DNA of 64,000 bases. Source: Owenweeksia sp964619125 (GTDB taxonomy: Bacteria; Bacteroidota; Bacteroidia; Flavobacteriales; Schleiferiaceae). The notes under the pieces were generated by a model. The model ran no database searches and was not told where the DNA came from. It was given only the letters and a program-made list of their open reading frames with translations. The stretch covers positions 14,135 through 78,134 of the forward strand of contig CAZUCA010000006.1 in NCBI GenBank assembly GCA_964619125.1, written 5' to 3'. The position numbers and the translations under genes are program-made. Positions 25,600-34,005 of the stretch are shown one piece after another. Every line of letters starts with the position of its first letter. The stretch's first letter is position 1.

Positions 25600-26133
25600 T
25601 TACCAGGCAAAATCTTCGTCAAGCATCCAGTTGCCCTGCAGTTTCAGGGTCTGTTCAATCACATCGCGCACGCAGCCTTCACCGCCGTTTTTAGGCGATA
25701 CATACTGCGCCAGTTCCCTTATTTCAGGGGAAGAATTGGCCGGTGCCGCGCCGATGCCTGCTTCCTGTATCAAGTGATAATCAGGGATATCATCACCCAT
25801 GTACAGTATGTTTTCGGCTTTGAGGTCAATGTGCTCGTACACCGCCAGCAGGTCGTGCCAGGCATCGAGTTTATGGCTGTAGCCCATGTATACATCGGTA
25901 AGTCCCAGGCGCTTAAGGCTGGCCTTTACGCCCTCACACTTTCCACCTGAGATCACCGCTACCACAAAGCCTTTTTTAATGGCCAGTTGCATGGCATAGC
26001 CATCCTTGCTATTGAGGTTGCGAATGGGGCGTCCGTCTTCGGCCACCTGGAAACTGCCACTGGTAAGCACACCGTCGAGGTCGAATACAAAGGCGCGGAT
26101 GTGGTGCAGAAGTTCTTTATAGTTTTTTTCCAT
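25600..26133 (-). CDS. kdsC: KdsC-like HAD phosphatase (3-deoxy-D-manno-octulosonate 8-phosphate phosphatase type)
   Basis: This is a 177-residue HAD phosphatase without a cap domain. KdsC removes phosphate from KDO-8-P in LPS core synthesis. Motif I is FDLDGVLTSG, motif II VISGG, motif III lysine in YSHKLDAW, motif IV MGDDIPDY. DGRPIRNLNSKDGYAMQLA matches the KdsC-specific loop. The general HAD family could use other sugar phosphates, so the substrate is inferred. It overlaps the DUF2520 gene by 17 bases. Confidence 0.85.
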   Translation of the reverse strand: MEKNYKELLHHIRAFVFDLDGVLTSGSFQVAEDGRPIRNLNSKDGYAMQLAIKKGFVVAVISGGKCEGVKASLKRLGLTDVYMGYSHKLDAWHDLLAVYEHIDLKAENILYMGDDIPDYHLIQEAGIGAAPANSSPEIRELAQYVSPKNGGEGCVRDVIEQTLKLQGNWMLDEDFAW

Positions 26134-26872
26134 AAGTATCGATTATGCTGCTGGTGAGCAGCTGGTAGAGCGATTTATCAGTAGGAGCGCTCAAAAGTTC
26201 AAGATGTTTGCTAATGGTTTTCTCATCACCACGACGGGCAGGGCCGGTTTGCAGTTCGAGGGGAGGAAACTCGTCCAGGCGGTCTACCGCACTGCGCAAT
26301 AAGGGCAGCAGCAGTTTAAAGTCGAGCCCCTGTTCCTCCATTATCTGTTGGGCCTTGTAAAAAAGGTGGTTGCTAAAGTTGTGGGCGAATACCGCTGCCA
26401 GGTGCAAGTGCGCTCTTTGCTGCGAGTTTACCTCGTAGGGCCTGGCTCCCAGGGCAGAGGCAAGTTCAGTAAGAAGCTGGAGGTCGTCAGGGTGACCGGC
26501 CTCCAGGCAAAAGGGTATGTCGGCTATGGCCACCCCGGCGTTGTGCAAAAGGCTCATTACCGGATAAAATACCCCTTTGCGCTGATGCCTGGCATCAATA
26601 CAATCCAGATCCATGGCCCCGCTTACATGTACCACCAGGGCAGGAGTGGAGGGTAATTCCCGGCTGAGCTCATTAATGGCATCGTCATTTACGCACAGTA
26701 AAATTATATCCAATGAGGCGGCCAGTGGCGCCAGTTGTTCCATGGCCTGCCACGATCCACGCACCTGGCGTGTAAAGCCGTGCACCTGCAGTCCCTTACT
26801 TTCAAAAGCTCCCCTCAGGTAGTGCCCTACATTTCCCGCTCCGATTATCGCTATGTTTTTAAGGCCTTGCAT
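26117..26872 (-). CDS. Rossmann-fold and DUF2520 domain protein (NADP oxidoreductase-like)
   Basis: The 251-residue product begins with a Rossmann nucleotide-binding motif, NIAIIGAGNVGHYL. A ProC/F420-like domain follows, and then the all-helical DUF2520 domain, which starts near residue 130 with QQRAHLHLAAVFAHNFSNHL. The protein resembles pyrroline-5-carboxylate and 6-phosphogluconate dehydrogenase folds, but no reaction is known for DUF2520 proteins. It is the first gene of the leftward DUF2520-kdsC-ubiA-maf operon. A -7 box TACTTTTG stands just 4 bases before its ATG (26877-26884). Confidence 0.88.
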   Translation of the reverse strand: MQGLKNIAIIGAGNVGHYLRGAFESKGLQVHGFTRQVRGSWQAMEQLAPLAASLDIILLCVNDDAINELSRELPSTPALVVHVSGAMDLDCIDARHQRKGVFYPVMSLLHNAGVAIADIPFCLEAGHPDDLQLLTELASALGARPYEVNSQQRAHLHLAAVFAHNFSNHLFYKAQQIMEEQGLDFKLLLPLLRSAVDRLDEFPPLELQTGPARRGDEKTISKHLELLSAPTDKSLYQLLTSSIIDTYGKKL

Positions 26873-26876
26873 CCGG

Positions 26877-26884
26877 CAAAAGTA
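26877..26884 (-). promoter_or_regulatory. -7 promoter box 4 bases before the DUF2520 start
   Basis: The reverse strand reads TACTTTTG, a perfect TAnnTTTG box, with only CCGG before the ATG. If used, the transcript would start at or very near the start codon and be essentially leaderless. Confidence 0.55.
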
Positions 26885-26983
26885 AACATTAGGCCCGCGT
26901 GGTAAAATGAACTGGCCGAAGACTAATTGCGCCTTTTACTACCTGATAATTTTTAACTTTAAAAGCAGCTGCCACTGGCGAGG

Positions 26984-27004
26984 CCACTGGACGCAGTGGT
27001 TTTT
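26984..27004 (+). terminator. Short hairpin followed by a T-run
   Basis: CCACTG (26984-26989) pairs with CAGTGG (26994-26999) across a GACG loop and is followed by TTTTT. It looks like a weak intrinsic terminator but lies between two divergently transcribed genes, where none is needed. The rest of the roughly 250-base gap (26873-27125) shows no gene I can support; a weak TTG...TAATTTTT pair at 26927-26954 could be a rightward promoter. Confidence 0.3.
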
Positions 27005-27125
27005 AAAGAGTAGCGTAATCATCGGCAAGGGATACCAAGGCGGTGAATGCCGCTTGCTAAGTGGGCTTACTACGCTTCGATAAGTTGTTTTAAATTCATG
27101 CGCTATCAACCAAGCACTACCTGAT

Positions 27126-29522
27126 CTGAAAGACAGTTACTCATATTTATGGCGGCTTTTAAAAAGTGCGGCACTGCTGCTGTTTTTCTGTCAGCAGGGG
27201 CAGGCTACCCATTTAGTGGGAGGCCATATTACCTACCAGCATCTCGATACCAATACTTACGCGGTTAAACTGCGGGTTTATCGTGATTGTAATCCCGGTA
27301 CCGTTGCCTTTAGCACCCTGGCCAGGTTTGAATATCTTGACAGTGCCGGAACGGTACTCCACCATCGCTGGGTGCCCAAGGGGCCCACTATTCCGCTCGA
27401 TACCGATACCATAGGCTGCGTAATTACCCCTCCTGGGGTGTGCATTGAGTACGCTGATTATTGGGATACTATTAATTTGCCACCACTGGCCGGAGGATAC
27501 CTCCTCGAGTTTAGCAGTTGCTGTCGCAACGCGGCTATCGTAAATCTCCCAAACCCTTTAAACACTGGCTATACCTACAATACCAATATACCTGCCTACG
27601 ATTCTCTAGGTAACAGTAGCCCCCGGTTTGCGGCAACCATGCCGGTACTCATCTGTCTTAACAAGCCCATTAATCTTCCTTTACCGGTGGTGGCCGATAG
27701 CACTGATTCGCTTCATTATGAGCTTTGTGATATTTATAATCAAGGAGGGTATCCCTATCAGAGCCTTACTTTCAATCCACCCTATAGCAACCAGTACCCC
27801 ATGCCGGCCAATCCTCCTTTCAGTGTGCACCCACAAAGCGGTCAGATAAGCGGTACTCCCACTCAATTGGGGCAGTATGTGCTGGGCATTTGCGTACATC
27901 AGTTCAGGGCGGGTGAAAAACTGAGCACAGTCAGGATCGACTATCAGTTTAACGTTACCAACTGCACTACTATTTACAGTGATATCCTTACTCAGGCCGA
28001 GGACTCATCGCTATACTGTATGGGATTGAATATGCAGTTCACCTCTGAAAACAAGAATGCCAGTAATTACTTCTGGGATTTTGGCGATACCACTACCCTT
28101 GCTGATACCTCCCACTTGCAAAATCCCAGTTACCATTATCAAAGCCCGGGCAGTTACCTGGTAACTCTTATCGTGAAGGCCGGTACCAACTGTGTGGATA
28201 CGGCCACCACGATTTTTGAGGTAATGGAAGTAGACACTCCTGGTTTCACTCTCAACAGTAGCTACTGCTTTTCAGAACAACCCATCCAGTTTAGCGGCGG
28301 TACCAGCTACCCGGCTAATGCCAGCTTTTTATGGCAATTTTCAGGCGATGCCAGCATAGGCCGCTCTGCACTGCGCGATCCACCCCCGGTAAGCTGGGCC
28401 AGCGGCGGCGACCATCAGGTGAAGTTAAAAGTCAATTTTGGTAAATGCAGTCTTGAATTTATTGATACGGTGCGGCTGGCTCCTGAGTTACATTCGGAAA
28501 TGCAGACACCGGCTGACGACAGCCTAATGAATTGTCGGGGGCTCGATATCAGGCTGATTTCAAGCTCTGCCAATGCAGATAGTTTATTTTGGAATTTCGG
28601 AGACCCCACCACCCTTGCCGACACGGCGGTGGGTGACACTGTCTATTATAACTTTCCCTCCCAAGGTATTTATCCTATTACCCTAATTGCCAGGCAGGAT
28701 GGGGGTTGTAGCGATACCCTGATTTATGAACTGGAAGTTTTTCCCCAATTGTCGCCCCGGCCCCTGGCTGATGGCCAGATGTGCTTTGAGGCCCAGGATA
28801 TAACTCTACTTGCCGTAGGTAACTATGCTGATGGCACCCGCTTTGAATGGCAGCTCGGGCCCAAAGCCAACCGCAGTAGCGTCACCGGATCGATGGTTAG
28901 CGGTATTCAATTTTCTGAGCCCGGTACTTATCCCTATAGTCTCACCGCGGTAAAAGCCAATTGCCGGGAAACCGTTTTTGATACTTTGGAAATTCCAGCC
29001 TGGACTTTTGAGGTGGAGGCGGGTGAAAATCAGGCGGTAGGCCTGGGAGAACTTTTTCATTTAAGTGCAAGCTCTGCTGCTGCCTATTATTGGTTTGCCA
29101 GTGACCCTGTCCGTTTCAGCAGTCCCTTCGGACAGTCTACCACCCTCGAGTTACTGCAAGCGGGAGACACGGTGCAGGTTTACCTGCGGGCTACCGGAAC
29201 CGGTGGTTGCCAGGGCATGGATACTCTGAAGGTGTATATGGAAGATGCCAACCTGCTGCAACCAGCCAACTTTATTTCGCCTGATGGCGATGGCAACAAC
29301 GACTTTTTTGACCTCAGCCACCTGATGAATGGACGTGACTGTGAGTTCACCATTATGAACCGCTGGGGTAGCGAAGTATATCACGCAGGTGAGTACCAGA
29401 ATGACTGGGCCGGTGTGGATGATCAGGGTAGATTACTACCCGATGGCACTTATTACTACATCCTGTTTTGTAACCGCAGGTTAACGCTCACTGGTCCTAT
29501 AACGATTATTCGCAATCGCTAG
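27126..29522 (+). CDS. Secreted T9SS type B protein with PKD domains
   Basis: The product is about 798 residues. It has a signal peptide (RLLKSAALLLFFCQQGQA), then THLVGGHITYQHLD, a common start of mature Bacteroidota surface proteins. PKD-like domains follow, with YFWDFGDTTTLADT and SLFWNFGDPTTLADT. The C-terminal type B sorting domain shows PANFISPDGDGNNDFFD, IMNRWGSEVYH and LPDGTYYYILF. The start is a problem: the first standard codon in frame is the GTG at 27216, which would remove the signal peptide, while the frame is open back to 27084 with no ATG, GTG or TTG. I extend to the CTG at 27126 to include the export signal; the exact start is unknown, and a frameshift near the ATG at 27098 is possible. 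Its stop overlaps ccmF tail to tail. Confidence 0.8.
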   Translation: MKDSYSYLWRLLKSAALLLFFCQQGQATHLVGGHITYQHLDTNTYAVKLRVYRDCNPGTVAFSTLARFEYLDSAGTVLHHRWVPKGPTIPLDTDTIGCVITPPGVCIEYADYWDTINLPPLAGGYLLEFSSCCRNAAIVNLPNPLNTGYTYNTNIPAYDSLGNSSPRFAATMPVLICLNKPINLPLPVVADSTDSLHYELCDIYNQGGYPYQSLTFNPPYSNQYPMPANPPFSVHPQSGQISGTPTQLGQYVLGICVHQFRAGEKLSTVRIDYQFNVTNCTTIYSDILTQAEDSSLYCMGLNMQFTSENKNASNYFWDFGDTTTLADTSHLQNPSYHYQSPGSYLVTLIVKAGTNCVDTATTIFEVMEVDTPGFTLNSSYCFSEQPIQFSGGTSYPANASFLWQFSGDASIGRSALRDPPPVSWASGGDHQVKLKVNFGKCSLEFIDTVRLAPELHSEMQTPADDSLMNCRGLDIRLISSSANADSLFWNFGDPTTLADTAVGDTVYYNFPSQGIYPITLIARQDGGCSDTLIYELEVFPQLSPRPLADGQMCFEAQDITLLAVGNYADGTRFEWQLGPKANRSSVTGSMVSGIQFSEPGTYPYSLTAVKANCRETVFDTLEIPAWTFEVEAGENQAVGLGELFHLSASSAAAYYWFASDPVRFSSPFGQSTTLELLQAGDTVQVYLRATGTGGCQGMDTLKVYMEDANLLQPANFISPDGDGNNDFFDLSHLMNGRDCEFTIMNRWGSEVYHAGEYQNDWAGVDDQGRLLPDGTYYYILFCNRRLTLTGPITIIRNR

Positions 29523-31942
29523 CGCTGGCGCCAGCGCTGCCACACGGCAATGCCGCTGCCCAGGGCCATCAGAATGCAGCCTGCCCACAGCAGGTTGATC
29601 AGCGGGAATACAATTGCCTTCATTACAATAAAGGGCTTTTCGTCTTCCGAAACTTCGGTCCAGGCGGTGAGCTCAATTTCCCTTGATTTGGAATCCTTTA
29701 CTACATCGCTAAAACGTAGCTTAAACTTAGGCTTCTCAACAAAGGCATCTTCATACGACAGTACATTGCCGTTGAGAATGTAGGAGGGCGTGGCGATAAA
29801 CTCCTCGCCCAAAACATTGACCACTGTAAGGTTGGAGGTGATCTTTACGCTGGTCATCTCCCGCCTGGCGGTATCTACCCTGGCATTAACGCTGAGGCTA
29901 TCAAGAATGATGAAGTGATCCTGGTAAAGAACCGTATCGCCCTTGGCCATGGTGATTTTCATCTCACTGGCATAACCGTCGTCAGTACGTGGTTCAAGGT
30001 AAGATGAGTACTGTACATGGGTGTAAATGTCGCGATCCCAGAAATGCTGGGTAGAAGGATTGGGGGTGGGGCCCATTTCGTCACTTAGCTGCAGGAAAGG
30101 GCTCAGCTCAAATTGCTTTGATTGCCCATCCAGGCCATAATAACTTACCGGGTAATACTGCTTGTTTTCCGTTTCTTCCAATCCATTCCACACCGCCAGA
30201 TAATTACCCAGTTTTACCGTGTCCTGCAGTTCCATCAGGGCATTTTCATTGCTGGGAAGGTCTTCAGACAAAAAGTAATTGGTGTTGCTGATTACATCCT
30301 TCTTGGCATTGCTGATCAGGGCTCCCACCATAATCAGGGCAAAACCGACATGGGCAATACTACTGCCGGCAAAAGATACTTTGCCGCGACCTGCCCCCAG
30401 CCAGTAGTCGAGGTTGCTAACAGTGGCAAAAACGGCGGTAAAAAGCAGAGTGAGGTACAGCGGCTCCTGCCAAAAATTGTAGATCCATGCCAGCAAAATT
30501 GTGAGGGCTATGCCGGCAATGACTGAGCGAAGTATATTGCCCCAGAACCTTTTGGCTGCAGTATGGCGGTAATTGAGAAATTGCCCCACGGCAATCAGCA
30601 AAGTAATAATGATGGCAAAGGGCACCTGGAAGCTGTTGTAATGCTTGATGGCATCCAGCGGTGGCGCCATTTTATCCTGAAATACCGGCATCACCCCTTC
30701 GGGGCCAAAAAGTTGATTTATAACCGGTATAGAGGTGCTGAAGATGATTTGAAAGGCGCTGATCAACAGCACCAGGCTGCCGATAAACATCCAGAATTCG
30801 CGTGAACTCAGCTCGTCGTCCTTCTTGCTCTTGGGAATGCCCTTATAGCGGTAAATGAACATACCAAAGGCGATTATTACAAAAAAGAAAAGGTAAATGA
30901 GCAACTGACCGCTCAGGCCCAGGTCTACAAAGGAGTGCACCGATGAATCGCCCAGTACCCCGCTACGAGTGAGGAAGGTGGAATAAAGCACCAGCAGAAA
31001 GCTCACAATGGTGAGGAAAAAGGCACTGGGAAGACCGGTCTTGCCATGGCGCGCCACCAGCATAAGGTGAGCGGCGCCTACCATGGTTATCCAGGGTACC
31101 AGCGAAGAGTTTTCAACCGGATCCCAGGCCCAGAATCCGCCAAAGCTAAGAGCTTCATAGGCCCAGGCCCCACCCATTAGAATACCGGTACCGAGAATCA
31201 TTACGCTAAAGAAAGCCCAGGGTATGGCCGGTTTTATCCAACTCTTGTAATCTTTATTAAAGAGCGCTGCCATGGCAAATGCAAAAGGCACCAGGGTAGA
31301 GGCAAAGCCGAGGAAGAGGGTTGGCGGGTGGATAGTCATCCAATAATTCTGCAGAAGGGGGTTGAGCCCGGTACCGTCCATAAAGGCCGGAAACTTATTG
31401 AGATAGTCAGGAATCTGGGTCCATGGCAGGCCAATGTTTTCGGGCAGATCGCGCAGCAATACGAAGGGGCTGCTACCGATTTTCAGCCCAAAGGGGTAAA
31501 TACCCAGAATCATTGAGCTCAGGAAAGCCTGCACCAGGGCAAACACAATCATACTGCTGGCTTCCCACTTTTTGGCGGTAAACATGAGGATTACTCCGAG
31601 CACCGCATTCCAGAACAGCCAAAGGATAAAACTTCCTTCCTGTCCTTCCCAGAAAGCACTGAACACAAAGCGCAACGGCAGTTGGGTGGAAGAGTGAGAC
31701 CACACGTAGTCGTATTCGAAGTAGTGACTTAGCAGCAGGTAGAAAAGGGTGGCAACAATGCCAAATACACTGGCGGCGTGCAGCAAAAATGAGCCCCGGG
31801 CAAATTTGTGATAGGCGCGGTCATTATTTCTGCGGATGGAAAAGTAGTAAGCCACCGCAGCCAGTAGGGCCGAAACCAGGGCCAGGCTTACAAAAAACCG
31901 GCCCATTTGGCCGGGTAAAAGATGTTCCCCTATGTATTCCAT
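29519..31942 (-). CDS. ccmF: Cytochrome c heme lyase CcmF (CcsA/CcmF family)
   Basis: This 807-residue integral membrane protein joins heme to apocytochrome c outside the inner membrane. About 14-15 helices are visible, with the heme-handling WWD motif as GGFWAWDPVENSSLVPW and the conserved HPPTLFLGF and FEGQEGSF-like WEGQEGSFILWLFW segments. Length and motifs fit CcmF (CcsA-type in Bacteroidota annotations) rather than the shorter CcmC. It lies downstream of ccmE in the order ccmB-ccmC-ccmD-ccmE-ccmF, all leftward, with small overlaps upstream. Confidence 0.92.
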   Translation of the reverse strand: MEYIGEHLLPGQMGRFFVSLALVSALLAAVAYYFSIRRNNDRAYHKFARGSFLLHAASVFGIVATLFYLLLSHYFEYDYVWSHSSTQLPLRFVFSAFWEGQEGSFILWLFWNAVLGVILMFTAKKWEASSMIVFALVQAFLSSMILGIYPFGLKIGSSPFVLLRDLPENIGLPWTQIPDYLNKFPAFMDGTGLNPLLQNYWMTIHPPTLFLGFASTLVPFAFAMAALFNKDYKSWIKPAIPWAFFSVMILGTGILMGGAWAYEALSFGGFWAWDPVENSSLVPWITMVGAAHLMLVARHGKTGLPSAFFLTIVSFLLVLYSTFLTRSGVLGDSSVHSFVDLGLSGQLLIYLFFFVIIAFGMFIYRYKGIPKSKKDDELSSREFWMFIGSLVLLISAFQIIFSTSIPVINQLFGPEGVMPVFQDKMAPPLDAIKHYNSFQVPFAIIITLLIAVGQFLNYRHTAAKRFWGNILRSVIAGIALTILLAWIYNFWQEPLYLTLLFTAVFATVSNLDYWLGAGRGKVSFAGSSIAHVGFALIMVGALISNAKKDVISNTNYFLSEDLPSNENALMELQDTVKLGNYLAVWNGLEETENKQYYPVSYYGLDGQSKQFELSPFLQLSDEMGPTPNPSTQHFWDRDIYTHVQYSSYLEPRTDDGYASEMKITMAKGDTVLYQDHFIILDSLSVNARVDTARREMTSVKITSNLTVVNVLGEEFIATPSYILNGNVLSYEDAFVEKPKFKLRFSDVVKDSKSREIELTAWTEVSEDEKPFIVMKAIVFPLINLLWAGCILMALGSGIAVWQRWRQR

Positions 31943-32009
31943 GGAAAATATTGAGAGAAAAAATGGGCCCCGGCCCGACAGGCCTGGCCAGAGTTAAAAT
32001 ATTGCTGGC

Positions 32010-32402
32010 TTAATAGGTTTCGTAACCCGCCATTTCGTTTTGCTCGTTGTACTTGGAAGGACACTTCATCAGAATTTCCTCCGCCACAAAAGCGCTGTCG
32101 GTGGCATAACCTTTCATGGTTATCTCCTCGCTGCGCTCAAAATCCTGCGGTTTTGGCTGATGGTAAATCACCTGCTTGCGCTCCCCCTCTTTGTCGATGG
32201 CGGTAAAGGCAAACTTCTGGGCCCGGGCGTTGTAATCCATCGGCGCCTCTTTATCGAGATATCCGATCACGGTATAGCGGGTGCCGGGAGTGGCATCGGC
32301 CTGGGCAAAACCCACATAGGTAGAAGCGTCGTTAATGGCCACCATGATAGCGCCAATCGCTACCGCAATAACCACTACAATGGCTATATGTGTTCTCTTC
32401 AT
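32010..32402 (-). CDS. ccmE: Heme chaperone CcmE, CxxxY variant
   Basis: The 130-residue product has one N-terminal membrane helix (about 5-23) and the OB-fold of CcmE, with TRYTVIGYLDKEAP and ITMKGYATDSAFVAEEILMKC. CcmE carries heme bound covalently to one residue on its way to CcmF. In E. coli this is a histidine in LAKHDENY. Here the equivalent position is a cysteine in the sequence LMKCPSKY (C-x3-Y). This is the variant described for the so-called System I* of deltaproteobacteria and archaea. The start overlaps the ccmD stop by 4 bases. Confidence 0.93.
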   Translation of the reverse strand: MKRTHIAIVVVIAVAIGAIMVAINDASTYVGFAQADATPGTRYTVIGYLDKEAPMDYNARAQKFAFTAIDKEGERKQVIYHQPKPQDFERSEEITMKGYATDSAFVAEEILMKCPSKYNEQNEMAGYETY

Positions 32403-32620
32403 TGTTTGTTTTGCTTTTCGAGTTTACGCAGTTTGCGATCTATCGCAATCAGGTAGACTACTATTCCTGCAAATATGATACCCACCACGGCCACCACAAC
32501 GTAGATTTTTCCATTGGCCCGCATAGTATCGGCCATTTCCACAGTGGGGCGTTGCGCGTAAACAGTGTTGGCAATCAAAGTCAGTACCAGAAGGATACTG
32601 CTGGCAATTTTATTCTTCAT
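32399..32620 (-). CDS. ccmD: CcmD-like small membrane protein
   Basis: A 73-residue protein with a hydrophobic N-terminus that resembles a signal peptide (ending NTVYAQ), one further membrane helix (about 39-60) and a short charged C-terminus. CcmD helps CcmC release heme-loaded CcmE. The family has little sequence conservation; the call rests on size, topology and its place between ccmC and ccmE. It overlaps ccmC by 11 bases and ccmE by 4. Confidence 0.82.
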   Translation of the reverse strand: MKNKIASSILLVLTLIANTVYAQRPTVEMADTMRANGKIYVVVAVVGIIFAGIVVYLIAIDRKLRKLEKQNKQ

Positions 32621-33272
32621 TCTTTGTCCAAAGTAATTTTTGGTAACGGATCCTGATGTCGGTGATCCAGACGGCTATCAGCGTCCAACCGATCACGGCC
32701 GGGTAAAATACCAGGCGCATACTGCTGTTGAGATCATAACCGCCAAAGCCGGGGTTGCCACCGTTGCCGGGATGCAGGCTGTCAGTAAGCCGGGGCAGGA
32801 TTCCGATAAAGACGATCATCATCACAAAAGCAAAAATATTGTAGACCGCAGAGAGGCGTCCTCTTTTAATGGGGTCATCTACCGAGCCGCGCAGTACAAA
32901 ATAGGCCAGGTATATAAGCATGGTAACCGCGGTACCATTGAGCTTGGGGTCGTTTACCCAAAAGGCACCCCAGGTAAAGCGGGCCCAGATGCTGCCGGTA
33001 ATGAGGCCCAGACTGGCCAGAAAAAATCCGGAAATGGCCAGTTCTTTGGCCTTAAGGTCGTGATTGCGGCTGCCACTGCGTAAAAATTTAAGGCTGAAAA
33101 TCAGGGAGGAGGCCATCAAAATCACCATCCCAAACCACATGGTTACATGAAAGTAGAGATTGCGGATAGATTCATTGAGAATCGGCAGTCGTGGCACGTC
33201 GCCCAGGAAACCAAAAATAAGGGTATAGAAAACTAAAATTACGCCTAGAGCCTTCCACCAGTGTTTCGTCAT
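32610..33272 (-). CDS. ccmC: Heme exporter/handling protein CcmC
   Basis: This is a 220-residue inner-membrane protein with six helices. CcmC transfers heme to CcmE. The WWD-type heme-handling region is seen as GSIWARFTWGAFWVNDPKLNG, and two likely heme-ligand histidines lie in YFHVTMWFG and in the later loop (SLHPGNGG). I use the ATG at 33272 (MTKHWWKAL); a GTG one codon upstream is in frame. It starts just after the ccmB stop (9 bases) and overlaps ccmD. Confidence 0.91.
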   Translation of the reverse strand: MTKHWWKALGVILVFYTLIFGFLGDVPRLPILNESIRNLYFHVTMWFGMVILMASSLIFSLKFLRSGSRNHDLKAKELAISGFFLASLGLITGSIWARFTWGAFWVNDPKLNGTAVTMLIYLAYFVLRGSVDDPIKRGRLSAVYNIFAFVMMIVFIGILPRLTDSLHPGNGGNPGFGGYDLNSSMRLVFYPAVIGWTLIAVWITDIRIRYQKLLWTKNEE

Positions 33273-33281
33273 CACTAAATT

Positions 33282-33938
33282 TTAGTCGCGCCAAAGGTAC
33301 GCAAATAACAGATAAGAGAGTAGCAGGGTAATAACTGATAATAAGATCAATACCAGCAGGAAAGGAGCATTGTACTCCCATGAGAAGCCGGTTATGGCCC
33401 GCAGGCTGGTACGGCTAAGGGTAAGCACCTGGGGATACAGCAAGGGGATGCTCAAGATGGCCGGCAGGGCCGGATTGTCGCCGGCCTTGGCCGAGATTCC
33501 GCTTACAAAGGTGAGTATGGCCGAAAAGCCTCCGGAGGCGATCAGCAGCAGCACTAAAAAGGCGAGGGGATCAGCAAGTACATTGCCCAGCAAAAAACTG
33601 AAAATGGCCATGGTTGCCAGCCCTATCACAAAGAGGTACACAAAGTTGTACAGGATTTTGCCCAGGATGAGCACCTGAGGTTTTACCATCTGGTAGTACA
33701 GCAGAAAGCGGCGGTCCGCTTCATTCTGGAAACTGCGAAAGGCGGCCTGAACCGCGGCAAAAATCAGGATGATCCAAAAGAGGGCATTCCAGGTTTCGGG
33801 GCTCACCGTGCCGTTAAACACCAGGTAGCTGAGGTAAGTGGTGGTGAGCACGTACAGCAGAATGGCCAGAAAGCTCTGGCGCTTGCGCCACTCCAGTCGC
33901 ATATTCAGCCTGAATATTTCCACTACCTGTAAAAACAT
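33282..33938 (-). CDS. ccmB: Heme exporter membrane subunit CcmB
   Basis: The 218-residue product has six membrane helices and fits the CcmB family, the membrane part of the CcmAB ABC complex that frees holo-CcmE. Typical segments are RLEWRKRQSFLAILLYVL near the start and ISGISAKAGDNPALPAILSIPLLYP (here VSGISAKAGDNPALPAIL) in the middle. The ATPase partner CcmA is not found in this cluster, so it is either encoded elsewhere or not needed. It heads the ccm operon. A -7 box TACATTTG lies 4 bases before its ATG. Confidence 0.9.
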   Translation of the reverse strand: MFLQVVEIFRLNMRLEWRKRQSFLAILLYVLTTTYLSYLVFNGTVSPETWNALFWIILIFAAVQAAFRSFQNEADRRFLLYYQMVKPQVLILGKILYNFVYLFVIGLATMAIFSFLLGNVLADPLAFLVLLLIASGGFSAILTFVSGISAKAGDNPALPAILSIPLLYPQVLTLSRTSLRAITGFSWEYNAPFLLVLILLSVITLLLSYLLFAYLWRD

Positions 33939-33942
33939 GGCG

Positions 33943-33950
33943 CAAATGTA
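33943..33950 (-). promoter_or_regulatory. -7 promoter box 4 bases before ccmB
   Basis: On the reverse strand this is TACATTTG, a perfect match to TAnnTTTG, followed by CGCC and the ccmB ATG. It predicts a leaderless or nearly leaderless ccm transcript. Confidence 0.55.
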
Positions 33951-34005
33951 AGGTCAAGCCGGCCGAAAAGAGCTGTGAAATATCAGTTTTTTGGCAGAGA
34001 CCACC

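Noticed and set aside
27149..27215. ATG at 27149 as start of the T9SS protein gene
   Set aside because: It is not in frame with the protein; the signal peptide is in the frame of 27126/27216.
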